DNA from: Thermincola ferriacetica
GTDB lineage: Bacteria > Bacillota > Thermincolia > Thermincolales > Thermincolaceae
Direction of reading: 5' to 3'
Assembly (NCBI RefSeq): GCF_001263415.1
Contig: NZ_LGTE01000015.1
Coordinates: forward strand, 21,662-85,661
Length of the DNA: 64,000 nt
This document shows, one piece after another, positions 56,091 to 64,000 of the stretch (within the stretch, counting starts at the first letter, position 1; each line of letters begins with the position of its first letter). The notes below the pieces were generated by a model. The model searched no databases. It was not told the DNA's origin and was given only the letters and a program-made list of their open reading frames with translations. A program made the position numbers and the translations under genes.

Positions 56091-56654
56091 ATGGCTTTTA
56101 TGAATAAGAAAAGGCCTAACAAAATTGTCCTTTATGTTTTGGTCGCCATGATTTCCATAGGCTTGTTGGGGTCTGTATCCATTGGTTTTTGGGCTTTTAG
56201 TTCCGGCTCTTATTCGAGTGGTACTGCCGTTGCCAATAATGGCAGTAGCGAGGCTAAGGGTAACGCTTATTTTTCCCAAGCCATGGATAAACTGCTGACA
56301 AAGAATGATGTGGAAGGCGCCCAAAAACTTTTTAAAGATGCTATTGTCGAATATGAAAAAGCCCTGAAAGAGACTCCCCAAAATAAACTGGTTTTAGGGG
56401 ACCTGGCCACAGCTTATTTTTATACCGGTAACACGGACAAGGCTATTGAATTAGTAAGGCAGGCCTTGAAAATAGACCCTAATTTTACACAGGCCCGTTT
56501 TAATTATGCTATTTATCTTGGAGACGGCAAGAAACAGTATATGGATGCCATCAAAGAGCTACAGAAAATAAAAACCGGTGACCCAAGGTACCAGGATGCG
56601 CAAAACCTGATCAAGCAGTACTTTGAGGCTATGTCCGGCCCCAAAAATAAATAG
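56091..56654 (+). CDS. membrane-anchored TPR protein
   Basis: A 187-residue protein with one N-terminal helix (about 13-36) and two to three TPRs (LATAYFYTGNTDKAIELVRQAL, FNYAIYLGDGKKQYMDAIKEL). Layout matches the TPR protein at 10319. ATG at 56091 follows GGGGAGG; ATG at 56100 is also possible. Between envelope genes, with a terminator on each side. Probable extracytoplasmic scaffold. Confidence 0.83.
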   Translation: MAFMNKKRPNKIVLYVLVAMISIGLLGSVSIGFWAFSSGSYSSGTAVANNGSSEAKGNAYFSQAMDKLLTKNDVEGAQKLFKDAIVEYEKALKETPQNKLVLGDLATAYFYTGNTDKAIELVRQALKIDPNFTQARFNYAIYLGDGKKQYMDAIKELQKIKTGDPRYQDAQNLIKQYFEAMSGPKNK

Positions 56655-56673
56655 GCGCAGCGATAGTCTTATG

Positions 56674-56718
56674 AGGGCCAAATGGTATTTCCCCAAGGAA
56701 ACATTTGGCCCCTTTTTT
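56674..56718 (+). terminator. rho-independent terminator after the TPR gene
   Basis: GGGCCAAATG (56675-56684) pairs perfectly with CATTTGGCCC (56702-56711), then CTTTTTT. Confidence 0.9.
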
Positions 56719-56857
56719 GGCTTTATGGCGATTATTTCCGGTAGGTACCCTGCCGGCAAAATTGTATAATTTGTATTAGAGGAGAATTTGGGTTTATAAA
56801 CATTATTGATTTGTTGTTTGTTTTTGGAGAGAACTTGCCAGAGAGGGGGGAGGGCTA

Positions 56858-57748
56858 GTGAGTTTCCTCGATGCAACCTTTCTTGGTACCAATTTTCTGT
56901 TAAAAAAGACGGTACAGTTGGTGTTGGCCCTCTTTATTTTGTTTGTTATAGTGTCCGTGCGGGCTCCCATGCTGTCGAAAACCTATATTTACAGCATATT
57001 CAGGGAGCTCAGCAAAGCTCAGATGATGTGGAAAACCCGTTCCTGGAACCAAAATGAGGGAGAGCATTTTATTGTCAGGTATCAAAGTGCCGACCGGGAT
57101 ATAGCCCGGTTGGTTTTGGATGCTGCCGAAAATGCATATATTCCTATCAGAAGGGATTTTGCCTATGCCCCAAAGGATAAAGTGCTTATCGTTGTGTACC
57201 CGACCAGGGAATCCTTAAGCAAAAGTTTTGGCTGGGATGCTGATGAAAGCGCCATGGGTGTTTATTGGGCAGGCGTAATCAGAGTGCTGTCGCCCAAGCA
57301 ATGGATTGAAGCGGATACCCCTGAAGACATGAAGGCCGTTTTTGAAACAAGGGGTCCGATGGCGCACGAATTCACTCATTTGGTAGTTGATTACATTACC
57401 AGGGGAAATTATCCGCGCTGGCTTACGGAAGGGATAGCTTTATATCAGGAATTTAAAATTGTTGGGGATGTAGAGGAAGAATACAGGCAGCCTATCTCAG
57501 GGAAAGAGTTGTATCCGTTAAATGTGATGGACAGACAATTTGATGCTTTAGCCGACCAGTCCTTGGCATACCGCCAATCCTATGAAGCGGTCCGTTATAT
57601 TGTAGAAAAACACGGTGAGAGTAAGCTGTGGGAAATATTAGTCAGGCTCTCCATGGGAGAAACCATCAATCAAAGCTTTGAACATGCTTTGGATATGAAC
57701 CTCGATGAATTTCAAAGTGAATTTGCAGACTGGTTAAAGTCGAATTAG
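56858..57748 (+). CDS. membrane-anchored peptidase MA family metalloprotease
   Basis: A 296-residue protein with one N-terminal helix (about 15-36) and a gluzincin domain. The zinc motif HEFTH is in GPMAHEFTHLVVDY, and the downstream ligand Glu is in WLTEGIALYQEF. It acts outside the membrane on an unknown protein. GTG at 56858 follows GAGGGGGGAGG, an extended binding site. Single gene with terminators on both sides. Confidence 0.87.
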   Translation: MSFLDATFLGTNFLLKKTVQLVLALFILFVIVSVRAPMLSKTYIYSIFRELSKAQMMWKTRSWNQNEGEHFIVRYQSADRDIARLVLDAAENAYIPIRRDFAYAPKDKVLIVVYPTRESLSKSFGWDADESAMGVYWAGVIRVLSPKQWIEADTPEDMKAVFETRGPMAHEFTHLVVDYITRGNYPRWLTEGIALYQEFKIVGDVEEEYRQPISGKELYPLNVMDRQFDALADQSLAYRQSYEAVRYIVEKHGESKLWEILVRLSMGETINQSFEHALDMNLDEFQSEFADWLKSN

Positions 57749-57782
57749 GCCTAAAATCCACTCTTGGATTTTGGGCTTTTTT
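57749..57782 (+). terminator. rho-independent terminator after the peptidase gene
   Basis: GCCTAAAATCCA pairs with TGGATTTTGGGC around CTCT, then TTTTTT. It begins directly after the stop. Confidence 0.92.
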
Positions 57783-57843
57783 GGTCTAATTTGTTAACTT
57801 CTGGGCAGACTATTATTACCATCTTTGAAGGAGGGGGTTTTTG

Positions 57844-58506
57844 ATGACGAAAGACGAGCAAATCAAAAATGATATAGTGGACCAATTGGAAGCTGCGGGA
57901 TTGTCTAAGACGGCAGATATTAATATTGATGTTGCCAATGGCGCCGTAACGCTGCATGGAGTGGTTGATGTTCTGGCTGAAAAATGGATGGCCGGAGAAT
58001 TAGCCCGCAAGGTTTCCGGAGTAACGGGAGTAGACAACAGCTTAACTGTCGCCATGGACAGGCCGGTGACTGATGCCCAGATTTATACGGCCGTCGAGGA
58101 ACGCTTTAGGAGGCATCCCATGCTTGACCTGCATGACATAGAAATAGGTGTTCATGATGGTGTCGTGTACCTGGAAGGTAATGTTGCGTCTCTGGCGCAA
58201 GCCAATAGTGCACTGGAATCGGCGGCAAAAGTTTACGGTGTAAAAAACGTGGTAAACCATTTGAAAATCGGCGCCACTGATTTAGTGAGAGATGAAGCTA
58301 CATTGGTCAATAATATTGAAACAGCGTTAGCGCACAATACTGTAGTTAACCCGGGGACAATCCGGTTGGAAACAGAGAACAACAAAGTAAGGCTTTCCGG
58401 TTATGTAAAAAACCCCGGACAGGCTGAGGCAGTTGAACGGATAGTATCCCAGGTGCCCGGAGTCGGGGAAATTGAAAATAACCTCACTTGTGATGAAATA
58501 CAGTAA
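57844..58506 (+). CDS. three-BON-domain protein
   Basis: A 220-residue protein made of three BON repeats (about 1-70, 78-148 and 150-218), each ending in a V.GV..V.N.L pattern (VTGVDNSLTV, VYGVKNVVNHL, VPGVGEIENNL). BON domains bind phospholipid or polymer. No signal peptide is present, so it is probably cytoplasmic or membrane-associated from inside. ATG at 57844 follows GGAGGGGG. Followed by a terminator and murA. Confidence 0.85.
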   Translation: MTKDEQIKNDIVDQLEAAGLSKTADINIDVANGAVTLHGVVDVLAEKWMAGELARKVSGVTGVDNSLTVAMDRPVTDAQIYTAVEERFRRHPMLDLHDIEIGVHDGVVYLEGNVASLAQANSALESAAKVYGVKNVVNHLKIGATDLVRDEATLVNNIETALAHNTVVNPGTIRLETENNKVRLSGYVKNPGQAEAVERIVSQVPGVGEIENNLTCDEIQ

Positions 58507-58540
58507 AAATGTTGCCAGCAAAAATACCGCGGTAATCCGA

Positions 58541-58576
58541 ACAGTTCTATACCGGGAAGGTTTAGAACTGTCTTTA
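58541..58576 (+). terminator. rho-independent terminator after the BON gene
   Basis: ACAGTTCTA (58541-58549) pairs with TAGAACTGT (58563-58571), then CTTTAT. Confidence 0.7.
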
Positions 58577-58662
58577 TGTTGGAAGACCGGCAGGAATATT
58601 TACATTTATCGAGAATATACATAAGGTATGACTGTGGACAATCTGAGGAGGTCAAAAACGGA

Positions 58663-59916
58663 GTGAATAGCTTAATAATTTCGGGAGGGACACCGCTTGT
58701 TGGCGAGGTAAAAATAGCAGGGGCCAAGAATGCAGCTCTTGCTATTATTGCTGCTGCCCTATTAACTGATGAACCTGTTATTATCGACAATGTTCCCAAC
58801 ATCAGTGATGTAAATGTAATGCTGGACATCGTTAAGAATCTGGGTGTGGAAGCCGACTGGTGCGAAAAGAATACGATCCGTATTCATGTCCCCGGTGATA
58901 TTGGGTACCAGACTCCATACGAATTAGTAAAGAAGTTACGGGCTTCTAATTTACTGTTGGGCCCATTACTGGCCAGGCAGGGGAGAGTGGAGATTTCTTT
59001 GCCCGGAGGGTGTAATATCGGTAGCCGGCCTATGGACCTGCATTTCAAGGGATTGGCCGGCATGGGTGCCGAGATTGAACTTGAGCACGGCGTAATAAAA
59101 GGCAAATGCGACCGTTTAGAGGGTGCCAAAATTTACCTTGATTTCCCTAGTGTGGGTGCCACGGAAAACATAATGATGGCGGCTGTTTTGGCAAAAGGCC
59201 AGACGGTCATTGAAAATGTGGCCAAGGAACCGGAAATTGTCGACTTGGCCAATTTCCTTAATTCCCTGGGCGCCAAGGTGCGAGGAGCAGGAACTGACGT
59301 TATTCGTATCGACGGGGTGGAACGGCTGCGAGGCGGTCGTTATTCCGTCATTCCGGACCGCATAGAGGCAGGTACCTTTATGGTTGCTGCGGTGGCTACT
59401 GACGGCGACCTTCTTATCGATGGTGTGATTACCACCCATATCGAGCCCCTGATTGCAAAATTGAGGGAAGCAGGGGCAGAAATCAGGGAGGAAGACGAAA
59501 AGGTACGAGTGCGCCGTCGGAGCAAACTGCGGCCCATAGACATTAAAACCTTACCCTATCCGGGGTTCCCCACGGACATGCAGTCGCAGGTGATGGCTAT
59601 GCTTACCACCGTAAAAGGCACCAGTGTAATTGTGGAAAATATCTTTGAAAACCGGCTGCAGGTTGCCGATGAATTCAAACGCATGGGCGCCAAAATAAAG
59701 GTAGAAGGCCGTACTGCTATTATTCAGGGGGTTGAAAAACTGCAGGGAGCCAAAGTTAAAGCTTCCGACCTCAGGGCGGGGGCGGCATTGATAATTGCCG
59801 GTTTGATGGCGGAAGGAGAAACAGAAATTTGCAATACCCATTATATAGAAAGAGGCTACGAAGGGATTTATGACAAATTAAATGCACTGGGAGTGAAAAC
59901 TGCTATAAAATATTAA
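58663..59916 (+). CDS. murA: UDP-N-acetylglucosamine 1-carboxyvinyltransferase
   Basis: A 417-residue MurA, the first committed enzyme of peptidoglycan synthesis, joining phosphoenolpyruvate to UDP-GlcNAc. AGAKNAALAIIAAAL, catalytic-loop GGCNIGSRPMDLH with the fosfomycin-target Cys, and PYPGFPTDMQSQ are conserved. GTG at 58663 follows GAGGAGG; the longer frame from 58576 starts inside a terminator. The catalytic Cys is kept, so fosfomycin sensitivity is expected. Firmicutes often have two murA genes; which one this is cannot be told. Confidence 0.95.
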   Translation: MNSLIISGGTPLVGEVKIAGAKNAALAIIAAALLTDEPVIIDNVPNISDVNVMLDIVKNLGVEADWCEKNTIRIHVPGDIGYQTPYELVKKLRASNLLLGPLLARQGRVEISLPGGCNIGSRPMDLHFKGLAGMGAEIELEHGVIKGKCDRLEGAKIYLDFPSVGATENIMMAAVLAKGQTVIENVAKEPEIVDLANFLNSLGAKVRGAGTDVIRIDGVERLRGGRYSVIPDRIEAGTFMVAAVATDGDLLIDGVITTHIEPLIAKLREAGAEIREEDEKVRVRRRSKLRPIDIKTLPYPGFPTDMQSQVMAMLTTVKGTSVIVENIFENRLQVADEFKRMGAKIKVEGRTAIIQGVEKLQGAKVKASDLRAGAALIIAGLMAEGETEICNTHYIERGYEGIYDKLNALGVKTAIKY

Positions 59917-60008
59917 AGTTTATAAACATTTTATAACGCCCTGGCAGGAAAAAAGAGGATAAAGGCAGAACTATAATTTTATCAATTTTTGTCTAAGGAA
60001 GTGGGATA

Positions 60009-61289
60009 ATGTCTAAAGGACCAAGCTTCAGGATTAAGCCGATGGTGCGTTTAGGCCTTATTTTTGTGGCTATTACGGGCGGAGGCACCTTGGTTTGGAC
60101 TCTTTTTTTGATGCACTATTTTGGGGCCACTCCTGAACAGACAAAACAACTGGTAACAGGCGTTATGCCCGTTGGGGTAATTTCCGGCCTTCTTATCCTC
60201 TATATGGTGACCAGGATTTTAAAAAGCATATTCCAGGTATTTCTTCAGGCCACTAACAGAGTGGCGGAAGGAGACCTTACCGGAGAAATATATTTTCCTA
60301 CCAAAGATGTTTTTGGGCGAATGGCCACTGCTTTCAACAAGATGGTTAAGGACATAAGGGATACTGTTCAGCAGAGCGCGTCAACGGCCAATAATGTGGC
60401 TTGCGAGTCTCAGCAGGTATATGATGCCACTCAGGAAGCAACCGCTGCTCTGCAGCAAATTTCTGCTGCCATACAGCAAATAATGGGTGGTACGCAAGGG
60501 CAAGCATATCAGTTAAATGAAACATTGCAGGTCATGCGGGATTTATCGGCTGCCGTACAACAGATTGCCGCAAGTTCCCAAAATGCTCACGGCGCTTCCC
60601 AAAACGCCTCCCGGTTGGCCATTAAGGGCGCTAATGAAGTTGAACGGGCTGTGCTAAAAATGAACAGTATTTCTGAAACCGTGAAGAGATCGGCCCAGGT
60701 GGTAAAAACCCTTAATGAAAGGTCCGAACAGATTGGCGAGATAGTCAACGTGATTACCAGTATTGCCGATCAAACTAACCTACTGGCTTTGAATGCCGCT
60801 ATTGAGGCGGCTAGGGCAGGAGAACACGGCCGGGGTTTTGCCGTGGTTGCAGATGAAGTGAGAAAATTGGCCGAGGGTTCCGGTAAAGCTGCTCAGCAGA
60901 TTGGCGACCTGATTAAGGAGATCCAGTCAGAAACAAGCATGGCGGTTAATGCCATGGTTGTTGGTTCTAAAGAAGTTGAAGAGGGAGTAGTTATAGCATC
61001 TGACGCTCAACAGGCTCTCAAGGAAATTGTTGAGACGGTGGAAAATACAGTTGATATAGTTCAGGAAATTTCGACGGCGGCCCAACAGCAATCAGCAGGC
61101 ATCACGCAGGTTGTTCAGGCCATAGATAAAATTAATAATATTGCCCAGCAAGTGTCATCGGCGGTTCAACAGGTTTCGGCGGCCGCTCAGCAGCAGATGA
61201 ATACCAATGAACAGGTAACATTGAATGCCCAGCGGCTGGCTGAGGCAGCTGATGAGTTGAGGAAAAAGATAACTAAGTTCAAAGTATAG
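60009..61289 (+). CDS. short methyl-accepting chemotaxis protein without a sensor loop
   Basis: A 426-residue chemoreceptor with two helices (about 12-35 and 50-70) joined by a short loop, then HAMP and a signalling domain with [20 protein letters not shown]. With almost no extracytoplasmic part it may sense membrane state or internal redox, but there is no PAS or haem motif. ATG at 60009 follows AAGGAAG. It lies alone, far from the che operon. Confidence 0.88.
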   Translation: MSKGPSFRIKPMVRLGLIFVAITGGGTLVWTLFLMHYFGATPEQTKQLVTGVMPVGVISGLLILYMVTRILKSIFQVFLQATNRVAEGDLTGEIYFPTKDVFGRMATAFNKMVKDIRDTVQQSASTANNVACESQQVYDATQEATAALQQISAAIQQIMGGTQGQAYQLNETLQVMRDLSAAVQQIAASSQNAHGASQNASRLAIKGANEVERAVLKMNSISETVKRSAQVVKTLNERSEQIGEIVNVITSIADQTNLLALNAAIEAARAGEHGRGFAVVADEVRKLAEGSGKAAQQIGDLIKEIQSETSMAVNAMVVGSKEVEEGVVIASDAQQALKEIVETVENTVDIVQEISTAAQQQSAGITQVVQAIDKINNIAQQVSSAVQQVSAAAQQQMNTNEQVTLNAQRLAEAADELRKKITKFKV

Positions 61290-61317
61290 CCATAACAAAA
61301 AATATAGCTTGAAGTTG

Positions 61318-61352
61318 TGAGGCCATGGTATAATAACTATGGTCTTGATTTT
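61318..61352 (+). terminator. likely terminator after the short chemoreceptor
   Basis: AGGCCAT and ATGGTCT pair (with G-T) around a 13-base AT-rich loop, then TGATTTTTT. Confidence 0.6.
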
Positions 61353-61435
61353 TTAGAGAATGTTCATCATCAGGACCGGTATTGCTGCTTGCAATATTTT
61401 ATCCAATTGTGTTAAGTTAAGGAAGTGAAATATAT

Positions 61436-62059
61436 TTGGTGGCTACAGAAATACTGGAAATAGATGTGGGTGGCCGGTTTTTTAAGGTTAGGGCCGTGAA
61501 AGACATAGATTCTCTTTTGAATCTGGTCAAAACCAACGATGATGTTCCGTTTTGGGCGGTTTTATGGCCTGCCGCCATCGGTATGGCCCGGTTTTTATGG
61601 CAAGGGCCGGACCTCACAGGGCAAAAAATCCTGGAACTGGGAGCGGGGTTAGGATTGGCCGGCATAGTTGCTGCCGCTAAAAACGGGGTTGTGTATCAGA
61701 CGGATTTATTTCCGGAAGCCCTTGATTTTTGCGCTTTTAATGCGAAACTGAACAAAGTAGGGAACATAAAAAGGATTCAGGCCGATTGGCGTAGTTTTGA
61801 GATAACAGAGGATTTCGATATTATACTTGGTTCTGATATACTTTACGAACCGACATTATATCCTTATCTAAAGAGTATTTTTTACAGGCTGTTAAAGCCG
61901 GGCGGAAGGATAATCCTTTCTGACCCGGGCCGTAAAGACGCCCAGGAGTTTATCTGCGGGTTGGGGCAGGAAGAATTCGGTGTAGCAGAATGTCGGTTTA
62001 ATGTGGAAGACAGCGGGCTGCATTACCGGGTTACTGTTTATACACTGAAGTTAGGCTGA
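61436..62059 (+). CDS. class I SAM methyltransferase, METTL21/Methyltransf_16-like
   Basis: A 207-residue methyltransferase with motif I LELGAGLGLAGI, the acidic end of strand 2 in VVYQTDLF and IILGSDILYEPTLY, which is typical of the lysine methyltransferase-like group. The substrate may be a protein or small molecule. TTG at 61436 is 8 bp after AAGGAAGTG; the following GTG is also possible. It is followed by a metallo-hydrolase. Confidence 0.82.
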   Translation: MVATEILEIDVGGRFFKVRAVKDIDSLLNLVKTNDDVPFWAVLWPAAIGMARFLWQGPDLTGQKILELGAGLGLAGIVAAAKNGVVYQTDLFPEALDFCAFNAKLNKVGNIKRIQADWRSFEITEDFDIILGSDILYEPTLYPYLKSIFYRLLKPGGRIILSDPGRKDAQEFICGLGQEEFGVAECRFNVEDSGLHYRVTVYTLKLG

Positions 62060-62099
62060 TCGTAAATTTAAATGCGGAACAGTAGGGAAAGGGGCCCTC

Positions 62100-62900
62100 A
62101 TGAAGGTTTGTACTTTGGCTAGTGGGAGTTCTGGAAACTCAATATTTATCAAATCTGATAATACGTCCGTGATTGTTGATGCCGGAATGAGTGGAAAGGC
62201 TTTGGAAGCAAAAATACAGGCTATGGGGGAATTATGTGAGAGTCTTTCCGCTATTTTAATAACTCATGAGCATAGCGACCATATAAAAGGTGTTGGAGTT
62301 TTGGCCCAACGTTATGATTTGCCTGTCTATGTGACGGAAAAAACCTGGCGGGCTTTGCAGTTTAGCCTGGGCAAAATACATGAACAGCAGGTATGTTGTT
62401 TTAGGCCCGGCCATGTCCTGGAAATTGACTCTTTGAAAATCGAGACTTTTTCCACATCCCACGACGCAGCCGATCCCGTCGGATATGTTTTCTACGAGGG
62501 GGATACCAAGGCGAGTATTATCACGGATACGGGCTGCATGACCTCGGAAATCGTGAAAAAAGTCCGGGGATCTCATTATTTTATTCTGGAAGCCAACCAT
62601 GACATCGATATGCTGCAAAGAGGGTCTTATCCCTGGCCTCTGAAAAAACGGATATTAGGCAACAGGGGGCACTTGTCCAATATTGTGGCGGGGCATAGTT
62701 TAGTTTCCCTTGTTTCGGGACAAACTAATTCCGTTACTCTGGCTCATTTGAGTGCGGAAAATAATAAACCTGACCTGGCTTTTACCACGGTTTCCCGCAT
62801 TTTGGCAGAAAACGGCCTGACAGCGGGTGAAAATATTAACTTGTCGGTAGCTCCACGGTATGTACCGGGGCTGATATGGGACAGTTCTAATTACAGGTGA
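62100..62900 (+). CDS. MBL-fold hydrolase, WalJ/YycJ-like
   Basis: A 266-residue metallo-beta-lactamase-fold protein with the two-metal motif ITHEHSDHIKG and further ligands in SHDAADPVGYVF and ITDTGC. WalJ-type proteins act as nucleases or in cell-wall signalling and cell-cycle coordination. ATG at 62100 follows GGAAAGGGG. No walKR genes are adjacent here, unlike in Bacillus. Confidence 0.87.
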   Translation: MKVCTLASGSSGNSIFIKSDNTSVIVDAGMSGKALEAKIQAMGELCESLSAILITHEHSDHIKGVGVLAQRYDLPVYVTEKTWRALQFSLGKIHEQQVCCFRPGHVLEIDSLKIETFSTSHDAADPVGYVFYEGDTKASIITDTGCMTSEIVKKVRGSHYFILEANHDIDMLQRGSYPWPLKKRILGNRGHLSNIVAGHSLVSLVSGQTNSVTLAHLSAENNKPDLAFTTVSRILAENGLTAGENINLSVAPRYVPGLIWDSSNYR

Positions 62901-63002
62901 CGCAGATCAACCACAATTTGTTGCTGAAACAGAAAACAATAATTAATCCAAAGCGTAAAATGATATGCTGGAGATACTATTATCAAGCTTCAGACGCGCG
63001 CC

Positions 63003-63039
63003 TTGATTATTTAGCATAATTATGATAAAATTATGCTAA
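63003..63039 (+). promoter_or_regulatory. promoter and palindromic operator of the toxin-antitoxin pair
   Basis: TTGATT (63003-63008), 17 bases, then TAAAAT (63026-63031) form a promoter. TTAGCATAATT (63011-63021) and AATTATGCTAA (63029-63039) are a perfect inverted repeat overlapping the spacer and -10. This fits autorepression by the antitoxin or its complex. Confidence 0.75.
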
Positions 63040-63062
63040 GCAAAATGTGGAGGTGTTATTCT

Positions 63063-63350
63063 ATGCCACAGATTAGGCCGGTATCGGATTTGCGAAATAA
63101 TTTCGCAGAGATTTCAAGGGTTGTCCACGAAACCTCCGAACCTGTTTTTCTTACAAAAAATGGGTATGGAGATATGGTTGTGATGAGCTTTGAAGCTTAC
63201 GAAAAGCTACAATTTGAAAGTGAAGTGTATTTCAAATTGAAGGAAGCGGAATTGCAAGCAAAACAAACCAATCAGCGTTTTTCCCATAAAGAGGTTTTCG
63301 ACAGTTTGAGGCAAACTTTACAGGAAAAGGCAGACGACGGAAATGTATGA
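63063..63350 (+). CDS. Phd/YefM-family antitoxin
   Basis: A 95-residue antitoxin with the family N-terminus PVSDLRNNFAEISRVVHE and the FLTKNGYGDMVVMS DNA-binding fold, followed by a C-terminal toxin-neutralising tail. ATG at 63063 follows GTGGAGG; the ATG 10 codons earlier lies in the operator region. It overlaps the toxin gene by eight bases. It probably binds the palindrome upstream. Confidence 0.92.
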   Translation: MPQIRPVSDLRNNFAEISRVVHETSEPVFLTKNGYGDMVVMSFEAYEKLQFESEVYFKLKEAELQAKQTNQRFSHKEVFDSLRQTLQEKADDGNV

Positions 63351-63654
63351 AATCATTTTCCTTCCCATAGCCAAGCAGGATATAACGGACATTATCCTGT
63401 ATATATCCGACCAGTTAAATGCGCCAAAGGCGGCAATGGATCTGCTGGAGGCATTAGAGTATTCTATCTCCCTGTTGAGGGATTTTCCTTATGCACACAA
63501 GATATACCGCCCTATAAAGCCTTTGGGAGAAGATTATCGAATGTTGATTGTGAAAAATTATGCTGTTTTTTACGTTGTTCGGGAAGAGGAGAAAATAGTT
63601 GAAGTCCATCGCATAATATACGCAAAGATGGATTTGACAAAATTGTTCAAGTAA
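63343..63654 (+). CDS. RelE/ParE-family toxin
   Basis: A 103-residue toxin with the family pattern IIFLPIAKQDITDIILYISDQ and a C-terminal YAVFYVVREEEKIVEVHRIIYA. It either cuts ribosome-bound mRNA (RelE) or blocks gyrase (ParE); the sequence alone does not separate the two, and the short C-terminus leans to ParE. ATG at 63343 overlaps the antitoxin end. Both genes look intact. Confidence 0.9.
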   Translation: MYEIIFLPIAKQDITDIILYISDQLNAPKAAMDLLEALEYSISLLRDFPYAHKIYRPIKPLGEDYRMLIVKNYAVFYVVREEEKIVEVHRIIYAKMDLTKLFK

Positions 63655-63702
63655 AAATACTAAAACTATAAAAAGGCAAAAATCAATAAACCTGTATTTA
63701 TT

Positions 63703-63728
63703 AGCACTTCTTCGGAGGTGCTTTTTCT
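63703..63728 (+). terminator. rho-independent terminator of the toxin-antitoxin operon
   Basis: AGCACTTC and GAGGTGCT pair around TTCG with G-T pairs, then TTTTTC. Confidence 0.75.
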
Positions 63729-63748
63729 ATGCCCGAAAAAGGGGGGTG

Positions 63749-63913
63749 ATGCTTTGCGCATACCTTTTTTCTCAGGGTTATTCCCCCATCCACATGGCCA
63801 AGGAAGCAATAGGGCTTGCCTTGGCCACCGAAGAATACGGGGCGTAGTTCTTTGCCAACGGAGCCAGGCCCGGCGGTATCCTGGAACACCCCGGCGTGGT
63901 CAAGGACGGCAGG
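63749..63913 (+). pseudogene. phage portal protein fragment (HK97-type)
   Basis: ATG at 63749 after GGGGGG opens a frame reading YSPIHMAKEAIGLALATEEYGA, then TAG at 63845-63847, then FFANGARPGGILEHPGVVKD in the same frame. This is the well-conserved SPI.MAKEAIGLALA.EE.GA.FF.NGA.PGG.LEHPG region of HK97-family portal proteins. The in-frame stop and the abrupt ends show decay. No other phage gene lies in the window. Confidence 0.8.
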
Positions 63914-64000
63914 TACAGAAGAAGCGACCAAAGCCACCCAGCAGGTGGCCCAGACCATAGAACAAGTGGCTAAAGGTTCTACCGAACAATCCAAAAACGT
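63909..64000 (+). pseudogene. chemoreceptor fragment at the window edge
   Basis: From about 63909 a different frame reads GTEEATKATQQVAQTIEQVA, then KGSTEQSKN, to the window end. This is the coiled-coil part of a chemoreceptor signalling domain between HAMP and the tip. It starts immediately after the portal fragment, with no start codon, so it is either the 3' part of a recombined gene or continues as a broken gene beyond the window. Confidence 0.65.

Noticed and set aside
1..64000. Search for CRISPR arrays, rRNA or tRNA genes
   Set aside because: No regularly spaced direct repeats with unique spacers and no RNA gene signatures were seen. The only exact tandem repeat found is the 262-bp unit.

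Overview
The window looks like the chromosome of an anaerobic, endospore-forming Firmicute of the Clostridia, probably Peptococcaceae and Thermincola-like. This is an inference from gene content, not from a marker gene. The supporting signs are spoVG behind a near-perfect sigma-H promoter, Spo0A-type TGTCGAA boxes before several genes, Gram-positive wall enzymes, menaquinone synthesis by the futalosine route, and three multiheme c-type cytochromes with 29 CXXCH motifs in total.

Layout. 0.1-8.2 kb: a ZIP metal transporter, then a chemotaxis operon (cheW, cheA, cheY, cheB, two cheX-like genes, a chemoreceptor). 8.4-15.4 kb: an electron-transfer region with a 15-heme NapC-anchored cytochrome, a membrane TPR protein, an NHL beta-propeller and two paralogous 7-heme cytochromes. 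It contains an exact 262-bp tandem duplication that leaves a truncated copy of the TPR gene. 15.8-18.4 kb: a second chemoreceptor and an L,D-transpeptidase. 18.5-28.5 kb: cyanophycinase and cyanophycin synthetase, then housekeeping genes (ispE, a GntR regulator, a nucleotidyltransferase, spoVG, glmU, prs, rlmH). 28.8-31.2 kb: a scrap zone with a frameshifted toxin-antitoxin pair, a DUF4855 fragment and an IS256 transposase scrap around intact mqnB and mqnD.

31.2-37.3 kb is the most unusual part. It is a minus-strand methyltransferase cluster whose order (MtrH-like, UroD-like, UroD-corrinoid fusion, FmdB-like zinc ribbon) matches, from memory, cmuB-cmuC-cmuA-fmdB of aerobic chloromethane degraders. 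An HPP membrane protein heads the cluster, and a divergent regulator combines an excisionase/MerR-type helix-turn-helix with a DcmR-type MEDS sensory domain. Between them lie a consensus sigma-A promoter and four ATTGTATRW repeats spaced 20, 20 and 10 bp apart. The simplest reading is a regulated corrinoid-dependent C1 (methyl halide or other methyl donor) system feeding methyl groups to tetrahydrofolate.

37.5-53.7 kb: NapH-type polyferredoxins, including an 800-residue fusion of a cyclic-nucleotide-type sensor, a degenerate sigma-54-type AAA+ domain and a membrane polyferredoxin; RNA modification genes; a metallophosphoesterase; a 1415-residue 2-hydroxyacyl-CoA dehydratase activator-like protein; and two TetR regulators. 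54-62.9 kb: cell envelope genes (LysM-G5-M23 peptidase, TPR, peptidase MA, BON protein, murA), a third chemoreceptor, a methyltransferase and a WalJ-like hydrolase. The window ends with an apparently intact Phd/ParE toxin-antitoxin pair and a phage portal scrap abutting a chemoreceptor fragment. Start codons were chosen by ribosome binding site and domain start; no database search was possible.
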